The notes under the pieces are model-generated. The model was given only the letters and a program-made list of their open reading frames with translations. It did no database searches and was not told where the DNA came from. Position numbers and translations under genes: made by a program. From assembly GCA_942490985.1 (NCBI GenBank), contig CALNYW010000006.1:248001-312000 (forward strand): DNA of 64,000 nt, read 5' to 3'. Positions 51,323 through 59,424 of the stretch are shown here, in pieces. The DNA is from Thiosocius sp942490985. GTDB taxonomy: Bacteria; Pseudomonadota; Gammaproteobacteria; Chromatiales; Chromatiaceae. The stretch's first letter is position 1. Each line of letters starts with the position of its first letter.

Positions 51323-51877
51323 ATGGCTGTAACTGGCCGCACGTCGCCCAGCGGATGGCTGATGGCGCTGTTCCGCGTCCTGAGGTTTAATGCTGCCGCG
51401 TGCCTGGCTGCTGGCGTTCTCGTCACCGCGGCTGCGTGCAAAGATTTCATTGCGCCCGACGACTACGAAGTTCAGATCGGCGGCGAGACCTTCTTCCTCG
51501 AGGTTGCAGCAGACGGACACTCACGCTTTCGGGGACTCAGTGGCCGCGAGTTCATCGCACCAAATGGCGGCATGATATTCGTCTATCCTTACGCGGCGGT
51601 CCGCTATTTCGTCATGCGCGACTGCCTCATCCCGATCGATATCATATTCATCGACAGCGCCGGATCCATTGTCAACACGTACACTATGCCGCCGGAAAGC
51701 CCGAGAGCCGATGACGAGTCGAAAAACGCCTACGAGCAGCGACTCACTCGCTACTATTCCGAAGCACCCTCCCAGTACGTAATCGAACTGCGCGCCGGAA
51801 CGATCGATCGCCTGGGACTTGAACGGGGCGGACTCGTGCCATTGGACACGCGCTGGCTCGAGAACACCCTTCGGTAG
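51323..51877 (+). CDS. DUF192 family protein, exported or lipid-anchored
   Basis: A 184-residue protein. A hydrophobic N-terminal segment ends in LVTAAACKDF, a weak lipobox, so it may be a lipoprotein or simply exported. The DUF192 core follows: FFLEVAADGHSRFRGLSGREF, then MIFVYPYAAVRYFVMRDCLIPIDIIFID in two blocks. The family is small and periplasmic in many bacteria, with no settled function. The ATG at 51323 follows GGAGTG. A terminator lies about 80 bp downstream. Confidence 0.85.
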   Translation: MAVTGRTSPSGWLMALFRVLRFNAAACLAAGVLVTAAACKDFIAPDDYEVQIGGETFFLEVAADGHSRFRGLSGREFIAPNGGMIFVYPYAAVRYFVMRDCLIPIDIIFIDSAGSIVNTYTMPPESPRADDESKNAYEQRLTRYYSEAPSQYVIELRAGTIDRLGLERGGLVPLDTRWLENTLR

Positions 51878-51956
51878 ACGTGTTGGGCCGGCCGCGCGCG
51901 GTGTAAATGAAGATCCTCCTGGTCATGATCGGGGATCTCATGACTGGGCTAGCTAT

Positions 51957-51987
51957 CTCGGCAGCGCTCAACGCCGCCGAGGTTTTT
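51957..51987 (+). terminator. Rho-independent terminator after the DUF192 gene
   Basis: A ten-base stem CTCGGCAGCG/CGCCGCCGAG with one mismatch and a five-base loop is followed by GTTTTT (51982-51987). It sits 80 bp after the DUF192 stop and 16 bp before the next gene, so it separates the two. A second small hairpin (GTCATGA/TCATGAC, about 51923-51945) lies just upstream. Confidence 0.65.
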
Positions 51988-52002
51988 GTATGATGCTTTA
52001 GC

Positions 52003-53061
52003 ATGATCCGATCAATGTCGTCTGCTTTGTCTTTTTCCAAACGCTACCGACGCATCGTTCAATTTTGCGCCATGCTGACAACGCTGCTGGTCGTCGGCTG
52101 CGGTCATGTGCAAAGGCAGCCGGCAGGGGCAGCGGTTGAGGCCCCCGTTTTGAACGACGACCATGTCCTGACCGCGGACGGCTATCGTCTGCCGTTGCGT
52201 CGCTGGTTGCCGCGTGGGGAAATCGAGGCCGTGGTGTTGGGACTCCATGGCTTCAACGATTACGGCAACGTCTTTCATTACCTACAAGAAACGGTCGTGG
52301 ATGCTGGGAGTATCGCAATATATGCCTATGATCAGAGAGGGTTCGGCGAAACGGAAAGACCCGGCATCTGGGCCGGACAGGAAACCCTGGTAGATGACGC
52401 GCAAACCGTGGCCACGTTGCTACGCGACCGCTATCCGGACCGGCCGCTTTTCTTGATGGGCGAGAGTATGGGCGCAGCCGTCGTGTTGCTGGCATTGGCC
52501 AACGGTAATTCGCTGCCGGTAGATGGCGCGGTTTTGATGGCCCCCGCGGTTTGGGGTACCGATACCATGCCCTGGTATCAGCGCTTTGGTCTATGGGTGG
52601 CCGTGCGCCTGATGCCGGGTAAGTACTTCTCTTCTGAATCGGTCAGGCGTATGGGTAAACGCGCCAGCGACGATGCCGAAATCATGCGGGAATTGGGTAA
52701 GGATCCGCTGGTATTAAAAGGCGCCCGAGTCGATACCCTCCATGGCGTGAGCGAACTGATGCAGGAAGCATCACGCGTGGTCTCGGTGCCGGTGCCGTCG
52801 CAGATTCTGTATGGGCTTAACGATCAAATCATCCCGAGTGAGCCGGTTTGCAACTGGCTGAGGCGACTGTCGCAATCCGCGCCGACTGAGATGCGAATCG
52901 TGCTCTACCCCAATGGTTACCACATGCTCACACGGTACAGCAACCGCGCCAGCGTGATGGCCGACATCGCGGCCTGGTTGCGGGGCCCGGCATCGAGTCT
53001 GCCGTCCGGATTCGAGAGCAGTCTCGACGAGGCGAGGGCAACGGTGTGCGACAGCCCATAG
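52003..53061 (+). CDS. Lipoprotein alpha/beta hydrolase, monoacylglycerol-lipase-like
   Basis: A 352-residue protein. The N-terminus has a hydrophobic stretch ending in the lipobox LLVVGC, so the mature protein is probably lipid-anchored. The serine hydrolase core shows VLGLHGFNDYGN, the YDQRGFGETERPG turn, the nucleophile elbow LMGESMGAAV, the acidic residue in LYGLNDQIIP and the catalytic His in YPNGYHMLTR. This pattern fits the Hydrolase_4/monoacylglycerol lipase group. The substrate is unproven. An ATG at 52015 is also in frame. The gene begins just after the terminator at 51987, which suggests an independent transcript. Confidence 0.87.
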   Translation: MIRSMSSALSFSKRYRRIVQFCAMLTTLLVVGCGHVQRQPAGAAVEAPVLNDDHVLTADGYRLPLRRWLPRGEIEAVVLGLHGFNDYGNVFHYLQETVVDAGSIAIYAYDQRGFGETERPGIWAGQETLVDDAQTVATLLRDRYPDRPLFLMGESMGAAVVLLALANGNSLPVDGAVLMAPAVWGTDTMPWYQRFGLWVAVRLMPGKYFSSESVRRMGKRASDDAEIMRELGKDPLVLKGARVDTLHGVSELMQEASRVVSVPVPSQILYGLNDQIIPSEPVCNWLRRLSQSAPTEMRIVLYPNGYHMLTRYSNRASVMADIAAWLRGPASSLPSGFESSLDEARATVCDSP

Positions 53062-53199
53062 CGCCGAGATTGTGATCGATCAGCGGTGTTCCGGGACAGA
53101 ACACAGTTTCCGTCGCCCCTGGTCGGAAGACGAATGCGCATTTCTGACCGCAAACGGTGGAGCCTCTCAATTCTGTTTTGTCGGGGCCGCTATGCAGGC

Positions 53200-54453
53200 A
53201 TGGGTGAAGAAATCGACATGGACTTCCTGTGCAAGGCCACCACCGTATCGGCTTTGCCTCGTTGGCAACTCGAAGCGATAGCGGACCTGTCCGAGCACCT
53301 GAAGCTGAAGAAAGGTGCCAGGCTGATCAAGCGTGGAACAGACGATGGCTTTACCTACTTCTTGACCACGGGCAAAGTCGCGCTGGAAGGGACCGGCTAT
53401 CCACCGGAGATCGTTGAGGCGAACTCACAGACCACGCCAGCGCCGCTAGCCAATCTTCGACCGCGGATTTTGGATGTGACTGCCTTGGGGCGCATTCAGG
53501 CCTTTCGCGTACCGGATCTCTTGCTCAAATCAATCGAGTCTGGTGACGAATGCCCCGTCCACGACCGGTTTGAGGAGGTTTTCAAAAAACAACAGCAGCG
53601 TCGACAGATTCAGAGCCAGCTGCCCTTCGAGATCTATCGTGATCTCAAGAGAGGCGGATCCTCGGTATTGCCGAGCCTTCCGGATACGGCGGTGCGTATT
53701 CAACTCGCCGTCGAAGACAAGATCAGCGATGCCGATTCGGTGGCACGCCTTATTGCAACCGACCCGGCAATCGCGGCCAAGTTGATCATGACTGCCAACA
53801 GCGCTTTCTACGGAGGCCGGACGCCGGTGGAGACGCTCACGGCTGCGGTGGTTCGACTCGGTCTGAAGACGACCTGTCAGCTGGTGCTGACGTTCGCGAT
53901 AAAAGAGGTTTTTCGAACTAGGAACCAGGCGTTACGCCGGCGAATGAAGGCGCTTTGGGACCATAGCGCCTACATTGCGGCGGCATGCTTTGTGCTGTCC
54001 ATGGAAGTCAGTGGCACTAATCCGGAACAAGCACTGCTGGTTGGCCTGACACACGACATCGGCACGATCGCGATCATAAACAGCGCGGATCGACACCCGG
54101 AACTCGCTGCCGACCCGGAAAGCCTCGAACAGACGATCGCGCACTTGCGCGGCGAACTGGGTGCGCTCATTTTGCGCGAGTGGAGGTTTGCACCAGCGAT
54201 GATCGTCGCAGCACGCGACGCAGAGGACTGGGGACACGAGCATCAAGGTCCCGCCGATGCTACGGATATTCTCATCGTTGCTCAGTACCATGACCGCCTC
54301 CGCAGAAAGGAAACGGAGGGCCTGCCCCGGATCGAGGAAATCCCCGCATTCACGAAGGTCCTGGGCGAGAATGCCTCACCGGAAAAAAGCGTTGCCGTGA
54401 TAAACCAGTCTGAAGCCCTGGTGGACGCATTGCGTAAAGTGCTGAGCCGCTGA
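53200..54453 (+). CDS. HDOD domain protein with N-terminal cyclic-nucleotide-binding-like domain
   Basis: The protein has about 417 residues from the ATG at 53200; the ATG at 53218, with GAAGAAA upstream, is a good alternative, and the open frame back to 53086 is probably not coding. Residues about 10-120 resemble a CRP-type beta-roll (LKLKKGARLIKRGTDDGFTY, FLTTGKVALEG), but a clear phosphate-binding cassette is absent. The HDOD domain follows (LPSLPDTAVRIQLAVED, LIATDPAIAAKLIMTANSAFYGG, GLTHDIGTIAI). HDOD proteins are related in fold to HD phosphohydrolases, usually lack the full metal set, and act in signalling. No partner gene is adjacent. Confidence 0.86.
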   Translation: MGEEIDMDFLCKATTVSALPRWQLEAIADLSEHLKLKKGARLIKRGTDDGFTYFLTTGKVALEGTGYPPEIVEANSQTTPAPLANLRPRILDVTALGRIQAFRVPDLLLKSIESGDECPVHDRFEEVFKKQQQRRQIQSQLPFEIYRDLKRGGSSVLPSLPDTAVRIQLAVEDKISDADSVARLIATDPAIAAKLIMTANSAFYGGRTPVETLTAAVVRLGLKTTCQLVLTFAIKEVFRTRNQALRRRMKALWDHSAYIAAACFVLSMEVSGTNPEQALLVGLTHDIGTIAIINSADRHPELAADPESLEQTIAHLRGELGALILREWRFAPAMIVAARDAEDWGHEHQGPADATDILIVAQYHDRLRRKETEGLPRIEEIPAFTKVLGENASPEKSVAVINQSEALVDALRKVLSR

Positions 54454-54809
54454 CGACCCGTCCGAGCGATGCCGCAGGCTACTGACTCGCCAGCAGTCCT
54501 GACGGTCTTCGATCGACCTGCCTACAGGACCGATAATCGTCGGGAACGCCAATTTTCGGCACCATCGCTGTCTAGGAATTCAGATACATGAGACGGTGCC
54601 ACCGTTCAGACCGGTATTGGCGATAGCTGACGCATGGCCCACTAGACCCGTGTCATCGCGAGCGCAGCGCGGCGATCTCGGGTCGAGTGCCACTACCCGG
54701 GAGATTGCCGCGGCGCTTTACGCCTGGCAATGCGGTGTTATGGCCGGGTGCACCCATTGGCTATCCCACGAAGTATCCCTAAAAGGCGAGAAGAGTTCTT
54801 TCCGAAGCG
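54454..54809. other. Intergenic spacer with dispersed and REP-like repeats
   Basis: These 356 bp hold no supported gene. The exact 17-base CGCATGGCCCACTAGAC at 54631-54647 is shared with 36511-36527. It is followed at once by a REP-like palindrome (54650-54735) with arms CGCGAGCGCAGCGCGGCGAT and GAGATTGCCGCGGCGC. The spacer separates the HDOD gene from a convergent small membrane protein gene, so the palindrome could act on both transcripts. Confidence 0.5.
54650..54735. repeat. REP-like palindrome
   Basis: The left arm GCGAGCGCAGCGCGGCGATC and right arm GAGATTGCCGCGGCGC are largely complementary around a GGTCGAGTGCCACTACCC loop. It resembles the palindromic elements spread between genes in many proteobacteria, and the one at 34851-34924 in this window. 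Confidence 0.6.
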
Positions 54810-55160
54810 TTAAATCGCCGCAAAGATCTTTTCAGCTAGGCCGAGCCGCGCCAGGGCAACGCCGAGAACAAGGCCCAAGGCCAGACTCAGAAGCCGGGGA
54901 AGTGGTGTGTGCACTGGCTCTTGACGTTTAGGCGCGGGCCTGACCCCGATAGTAAAGAACCGGTCGGTCAGTAGGTCCAATAGCCAGCTGAACACAAATA
55001 CGCCAGCAAACAGGAGCGGGATCACCAATGCAAGTGGCCAAAACGCTGTGGTGGCAAGCTGTACCAGGCCGTCAGCCGCCGATCCAAGGAGCACTCCGAT
55101 CACCAAGTTGATCGCAGCGTTGAACCAGTCACCAACCTGCATGCTGCGTCGTCCACTCAT
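54810..55160 (-). CDS. Small hypothetical membrane protein, 116 residues
   Basis: Three hydrophobic segments are visible: AAINLVIGVLLGSAADGLV, FWPLALVIPLLFAGVFVFSW and LLSLALGLVLGVALARLG, with a charged loop RPAPKRQEPVH before the last. The ATG at 55160 (MSGRRS) has GGTGG upstream and is preferred over the in-frame ATG at 55175. I do not recognise a family. It is convergent with the HDOD gene across a repeat-bearing spacer. Confidence 0.6.
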   Translation of the reverse strand: MSGRRSMQVGDWFNAAINLVIGVLLGSAADGLVQLATTAFWPLALVIPLLFAGVFVFSWLLDLLTDRFFTIGVRPAPKRQEPVHTPLPRLLSLALGLVLGVALARLGLAEKIFAAI

Positions 55161-55402
55161 GCAACCACCGTCCACCCGGGATGAGTCGGAGTGATATTAC
55201 CCAATCAAGGTCGTCTGGAAAGGCCTCCTTCTAGCCGCACGTGCCAAACACCGAAAAAAATGCCACCACGGCAGCTGGCCCTGCTGTCTGCGCGCAATTA
55301 CCAAGCCAGGCAGTCCATCTTCGTCTGGACTGTCCCTGCGAACGGCCAACTGCAACCGACCCCCGAAAAGTCTGAGGAGGTCGGTCTCGACTACGCCTCG
55401 TC

Positions 55403-55903
55403 TTAGCGAGCGGCGGTCTCCGGCCCGAGCGGCTGGTTAGCTTCCTTGGTGCCGAGGTAAGTGATCAAACCCTTCAGTCCGCCTTTCAACACGTAGGTTT
55501 GCTCAAAGCCGACATCGCGAAGCGCAGTTGCAGCTGCCGTTGCCCGAGTGCCAGATTTACACAGCACCACAATCGGCTGGTCTTCCGGCAGCTTGGCTAG
55601 CTGATCCTCTTGAAAAAGTTCATTCAGAGGAATGACGAGATGGCCGGGCAGGTTACCGGTGAAAAACCGGGTCTCGCCAGGGGTGCGGATATCGACGGTC
55701 ACGTACTCCATTCCAGCTCGAACCTGATCCACAAACTGCTGCGGTTTGATCAGGTGCAGGTGTTTACCCGCCTTAGGCCCTTGAACCGGCGCGAACATTT
55801 TCGCGTAGTCGGCGGCCCCTTCACGGTCAAATGCGACAGCCGGTGCGGTCACGAGCAGAGAAGCAAGCAACGCGGTCCCGAGTTGCAGATATTTGCGTTT
55901 CAT
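55403..55903 (-). CDS. Exported rhodanese-like protein
   Basis: A 166-residue protein. A perfect AGGAGG at 55910-55915 lies six bases before the ATG at 55903, which fixes the start although the frame is open to 56299. The N-terminus (KYLQLGTALLASLLVTAPAVAF) is a signal peptide, so it acts in the periplasm. The single rhodanese domain has VTVDIRTPGETRFFTGNLPG, and the active-site loop VVLCKSGTRA with the catalytic Cys. Rhodaneses transfer sulfane sulfur, which fits a sulfur-metabolising host, but the substrate is unknown. Confidence 0.88.
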   Translation of the reverse strand: MKRKYLQLGTALLASLLVTAPAVAFDREGAADYAKMFAPVQGPKAGKHLHLIKPQQFVDQVRAGMEYVTVDIRTPGETRFFTGNLPGHLVIPLNELFQEDQLAKLPEDQPIVVLCKSGTRATAAATALRDVGFEQTYVLKGGLKGLITYLGTKEANQPLGPETAAR

Positions 55904-56475
55904 CTTGAGCCTCCTTTCATAATTGCTCCCTCGCATCTCCAGCGTCAGCCAGTAATCCACATATGTGAAGATCTGATGAAGAAGAAACTGATTCCTGCTA
56001 AAGGACATGACTTTGTCGCGCCATGACTGACATTTCGCAAAGTGCTTGTTCAAAAGTAGGCACATACTGAAAAATGCGCGCCGCACCATCAAGCACCAAG
56101 AGAGCCCAGCAGACGCGGGATGCAGTTGATGTGCAGGTGCAGCAATTCGAAAAACGGCTGTCCAGACCGTGTACGTCTTCGTTTCAGTTGCTGTTTGCAC
56201 CGCTCTTGGCAGGTGGTGCCGTTCGCGGTCTGCGACGAAGTGGGGGCAGGCCCACGGTGCGTGCTTCTCCTTCGCGGTGACCAGTGCGTTTGCTGCCATT
56301 TAGCCGTCTCTACCATTGCTTGCGGGTTCAATTCGGCAACTGACCCTGCGTTGTACTTTGGGTGAGCGGGGCGACGTCGTTCGCCGCGATCGCTAGAATC
56401 GCAGCGCCATTCGCGCTTTATCGTATCGGCGCAACCTGGCTGTGAATCAACTTTGGGGCAACGTAAAGGAAAACC
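55904..56475. other. Divergent spacer between rhodanese and dCTP deaminase genes
   Basis: These 572 bp must hold promoters for both flanking genes. Frames here on either strand are short or extend the rhodanese gene past its clear ribosome site, and none is supported. The part near 55985-56060 is relatively AT-rich. AAAGGA at 56465-56470 is the ribosome site of the deaminase gene. Confidence 0.45.
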
Positions 56476-57000
56476 ATGTCAATACTCGGAAGACAAGCCA
56501 TTCTGCAAGCGATCGAACAAGGGGCTATCTCCATCACGCCCTTTACACATGAGTTGGTGGGGCCGGCATCGGTCGACCTTACGTTGGCCAGTACTTTTCG
56601 CGTATTTCGAAAGGTGCATCAAGTAATTGAGGTGCAGGCGAATACCGATTATCGCGAGTTCACCGATAAGATCGAGGTGCCCAGCGGTACGCACATCCTC
56701 ATCATGCCTGGCGAAACGATACTTGGAATTACCAGGGAACGTCTGCGATTGGGGCCAGGTCTTTGCGGCTGGTTGGAGGGGCGCAGCCGTTTCGCCCGTC
56801 TCGGACTGATGGTTCATATAAGCGCCCCGTTTATGGGGCCCGGTATCGACAGCCAGCAGGTTTTGGAAATGAGCAACTTCGGGCCTGCACCGCTAGGGAT
56901 CTACCCGGGCATCCCAATTTGCCAGTTTGTTTTCCAAAAGCTGGAGGGCAATGAACAATATGACGGACGCTTTGCCGGTCAGACGGAAGCTTCCTTCTAG
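56476..57000 (+). CDS. dcd: dCTP deaminase family protein
   Basis: A 174-residue protein of the dCTP deaminase/dUTPase fold. Family motifs are PASVDLTLASTFRVFR, the phosphate/substrate loop EGRSRFARLGLMVHISAP, and VLEMSNFGPAPLGIYPG containing the likely catalytic Glu, ending IPICQFVFQKLEG. It would convert dCTP to dUTP (or, in bifunctional members, to dUMP) for thymidylate synthesis. The C-terminus is shorter than in E. coli Dcd (193 residues). The ATG at 56476 follows AAAGGA. A hairpin lies 27 bp after the stop. Confidence 0.88.
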   Translation: MSILGRQAILQAIEQGAISITPFTHELVGPASVDLTLASTFRVFRKVHQVIEVQANTDYREFTDKIEVPSGTHILIMPGETILGITRERLRLGPGLCGWLEGRSRFARLGLMVHISAPFMGPGIDSQQVLEMSNFGPAPLGIYPGIPICQFVFQKLEGNEQYDGRFAGQTEASF

Positions 57001-57026
57001 AACAAATCAAGCTGACGTCAGCCATG

Positions 57027-57057
57027 AGGCCGCAGCAATGAAGATGCGTTGCGGCCT
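57027..57057 (+). terminator. Hairpin after the dCTP deaminase gene, possible terminator
   Basis: AGGCCGCA (57027-57034) pairs perfectly with TGCGGCCT (57050-57057), and further pairing is possible inside the loop. It sits 27 bp after the dcd stop. There is no T run, so it may be a weak or Rho-assisted end or only an RNA-stabilising hairpin. Confidence 0.35.
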
Positions 57058-57363
57058 GTTCATGGCCGCTCGTTGACGACCACGTCGCTCTGACGATTGG
57101 CTTCGACAATGGAACAGTTGTGGATTGCTCCGATGCTGCGCAGCGCTCGCTCGTAGCCCGACCTTGACCCGAACCCCTAAAAAGTCCCTGAGCTGGTCTG
57201 CGCTCGCGCAACTGGATGCTGTCGTTGGACTCGGATTCGATCGGCTGAAAGAAAAGTACAGATACCCAGGTCTCTTTGGGCAACGGAGGACATCAAACAC
57301 AAACCAACCGAAACATTCGATGCCAACGTTGACCTTCTAACACATTGGACTTGGAGACTTGAA

Positions 57364-57504
57364 ATGAAAAACGTGACCAAAATCTTCGCTGCCCTGGCCC
57401 TTATCGCGGCTGTTGCCACTCCCGCTTTCGCCGCATCGGTGGACACCCAAGGCGACAAAGTGCTGCAAGACGCCTATTTCTATCTGGACCAGCCTGGTTC
57501 TTAA
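57364..57504 (+). CDS. Small exported protein, 46 residues, first of a tandem pair
   Basis: The peptide starts MKNVTKIFAALALIAAV and has a full signal peptide with a cleavage site near PAFAA, leaving about 22 residues (SVDTQGDKVLQDAYFYLDQ). GGAGA lies ten bases before the ATG. The leader TTGGAGACTTGAA and the opening codons (Met-Lys-Asn-Val-Thr-Lys-Ile) are close to those of the next gene at 57564. I recognise no family. The mature part is too short to be an enzyme. Confidence 0.5.
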   Translation: MKNVTKIFAALALIAAVATPAFAASVDTQGDKVLQDAYFYLDQPGS

Positions 57505-57563
57505 GTCGAAGTGACGGTCATGGGGGGCATCAGTACCCCGTGCCGTCTCATTGGAGACTGGAT

Positions 57564-57776
57564 ATGAACAACCCAACCAAGATCCTTTGGGCCGCTGCAC
57601 TCGGCGCGGCCATCGCCGCCCCGACGTTTGCCGCCCCGATTGACAGCTTGGTGGACGAGATCAAGCACAACGTACTCATCAATAACCCCGCCGACAAGGT
57701 ACTGGAGCACTTCGCCACTCACTCGGAGTGGGGTGGCTCGCAAGTTGAAATACAAAGACAGAAAGTCATTGGGTAG
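57564..57776 (+). CDS. Small exported protein, 70 residues, second of a tandem pair
   Basis: The peptide starts MNNPTKILWAAALGAAI and has a signal peptide ending near TFAAP. The mature part is about 47 residues (IDSLVDEIKHNVLINNPADK, then VLEHFATHSEWGGSQVEIQR). The upstream sequence TTGGAGACTGGAT and the Met-Asn-Asn-Pro-Thr-Lys-Ile start mirror the 57364 gene, pointing to duplication of leader and signal peptide. The ATG at 57564 is preferred to the upstream frame start at 57540, which lacks a ribosome site. The function is unknown. Confidence 0.5.
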   Translation: MNNPTKILWAAALGAAIAAPTFAAPIDSLVDEIKHNVLINNPADKVLEHFATHSEWGGSQVEIQRQKVIG

Positions 57777-57968
57777 CGAACAGAAAGACCGGTCGGCTTC
57801 TGGCGTACAAGGGGCTGCCGAGTGCGAAAGTCCCAGGTAATGATCGGGCGCAGGTCAGGAATCAACACCAGAGAGACATTCGCCACCCGCGGCTGTTATA
57901 GAAAGCGTGGTACGCAAAGTCATAAAGTGTTGTCGATAACACCGAGACGCATCACCGCTACCACCGTT

Positions 57969-57996
57969 CGTCATTCCCGCCGAGGCGGGGATCCAG
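57969..57996. repeat. Short palindromic repeat beside the GIY-YIG remnant
   Basis: A CGTCATTCCCGCCGAGGCGG segment continuing GGATCCAG is the CGTCATTCCCGC..GCGGGAATCCAG-type element commonly found near small GIY-YIG nuclease genes in proteobacteria. The CCCGCC/GGCGGG arms can pair. One copy is seen here. Confidence 0.5.
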
Positions 57997-58018
57997 TGCT
58001 ATTGGCAGGGAGGCCAAT

Positions 58019-58120
58019 ATGAAAAAATAGACTTACGTGTACATGTTGGCGAGCGTCTGCAACGGCAAGCGCTACACCGGAGTCACTCATGATCTGATCA
58101 AGCGCGTCTACCGGCACAGC
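58019..58120 (+). pseudogene. Truncated GIY-YIG nuclease gene remnant
   Basis: Starting at ATG 58019 the frame reads MKK, then an in-frame TAG at 58028, then TYVYMLASVCNGKRYTGVTH and DLIKRVYRH. This is the start of the small GIY-YIG nuclease family (usually about 80-100 residues, YVYMLAS..NG..Y.GVT.DL.KR). Similarity ends near 58120 and the continuing frame runs antisense into the WD40 gene, so the catalytic C-terminal part is missing. The early stop and truncation make it non-functional. It looks like the relic of a homing-type or uncharacterised nuclease gene. Confidence 0.7.
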
Positions 58121-58141
58121 ATCACCTGGGGTGCTGTTGGG

Positions 58142-59179
58142 TCAGGGCACTTCCATCTCCACAGATCCACGCGCCATGCCGATGCCGGCCAGCCTATAGA
58201 AACGCACGCTAGCGTCATCGGAATTACTCATCATGATTTGCCCATCAGGCGACAAGGCAACGCGCTGGCCGCACAGCGCGTGTTTGCGAAATGAAGCCAG
58301 GCTTTCGCCGCTGTTTGGGTCCAGCAGTAATATCGAGCTGTCGGTCTGGCGACTGATAGAGGCTAAGTAAGTACCCGCAGGGCTCGACTGCAGATGATTA
58401 ATGATGCCGAGGTGATCGGTGGGAATAATCGCAAGTGCTGTATCTGCCTCCCGCCAGGAAAAGAGATTGAACCAACCGCTACCCACCAGGCGTTTGTTGT
58501 CATCCATAAATATCAGCGAACGTGCATAGGTCGGCGGTGACTGTAGCCCGACGGGGCGGCCATCGGGCTTCCAACGCCAGACATTGGCAGCGTTATCGGC
58601 TGCAGCGAAATGCTCAAGGTCGTCGGATATGGCAACCGCTGAGATCCGCCGTTTGGATAGCCGCCATGTGCCAATGTGTTGCCCGTCTACACGCCATAGT
58701 GAGACGGTGCCATCTTCGTGGCCCAGAAAGATCGTTGAATGTGTTTTGTTGGCGCGGAAGCTGGTGATCGCGGCGCCAGTATTGAAACTGCGATCTAGCC
58801 TTCCATCCAGCGTCCAAATGCGGACTTGGCCATCGTAACCAGCGGTCAGCAAACGATTGCGATCAAGAAAGACCAGGCCGAATAGATCGCCGTGGCCTGT
58901 TTGCCAACCGCCTAACAGAACACCATCTTCCAGACGCCACAATCGGACTTTCCCCGACCAACCGCCGCTCGCGCCGAATTTGCTGTCTGAGTCGATTGCG
59001 AGCGCGTTACCGCCACTGTGTGCCCGCTCGAAGATTCGGTAGGGTTGTTGTGAAACCTGAGGCGAGTGCGATGTGCAGCCTGCCAGTCCAAGAAATGCCA
59101 AAACAGCCGCCGGAAGTAGGGCAACGAGTAGCCTGGTGGTAGGGCACATAGGGTAGGGGTGACGTAGAGTTTCTTGCAT
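58142..59179 (-). CDS. WD40-repeat lipoprotein
   Basis: A 345-residue protein. The N-terminus has a hydrophobic stretch ending in FLGLAGC, a lipobox, so the protein is probably lipid-anchored in the cell envelope. The rest is a beta-propeller of WD40-like blades, with repeated endings such as KVRLWRLEDG, QVRIWTLDG, TVSLWRVDG and NVWRWKPDG. It is likely a binding scaffold; no enzyme domain is seen. The start could also be the ATG at 59149, giving a shorter signal peptide. It is a single gene. Confidence 0.85.
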   Translation of the reverse strand: MQETLRHPYPMCPTTRLLVALLPAAVLAFLGLAGCTSHSPQVSQQPYRIFERAHSGGNALAIDSDSKFGASGGWSGKVRLWRLEDGVLLGGWQTGHGDLFGLVFLDRNRLLTAGYDGQVRIWTLDGRLDRSFNTGAAITSFRANKTHSTIFLGHEDGTVSLWRVDGQHIGTWRLSKRRISAVAISDDLEHFAAADNAANVWRWKPDGRPVGLQSPPTYARSLIFMDDNKRLVGSGWFNLFSWREADTALAIIPTDHLGIINHLQSSPAGTYLASISRQTDSSILLLDPNSGESLASFRKHALCGQRVALSPDGQIMMSNSDDASVRFYRLAGIGMARGSVEMEVP

Positions 59180-59424
59180 TGTCTCTGCAGAGAAGCCGTA
59201 TGGGAATAGGTAGCTGCAGAAGCACGCTTACTTATGTTCGCGGCGATCATCCCGGATACTGGTGCAATTTGCAGGCTAGCTGGCCGTGGCTTTGGGCTAT
59301 GCCAAGCGGGGTAGGCTGGCGGTGAAGAGGATGACGCACGACGCTCGAGCCGCATGAGCTCAAAGGCGTGACGTTGGTCTCAATCAGGCCAGTGACTGAG
59401 CGGCCCTCTGCAGCCCGGCCAGAA

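Noticed and set aside
53086..53199. N-terminal extension of the HDOD gene
   Set aside because: The extension is Arg-rich without a ribosome site, while an ATG at 53200 or 53218 fits better.
55904..56299. Longer start for the rhodanese gene
   Set aside because: A perfect AGGAGG precedes the ATG at 55903, followed directly by a signal peptide; the upstream part is not protein-like.
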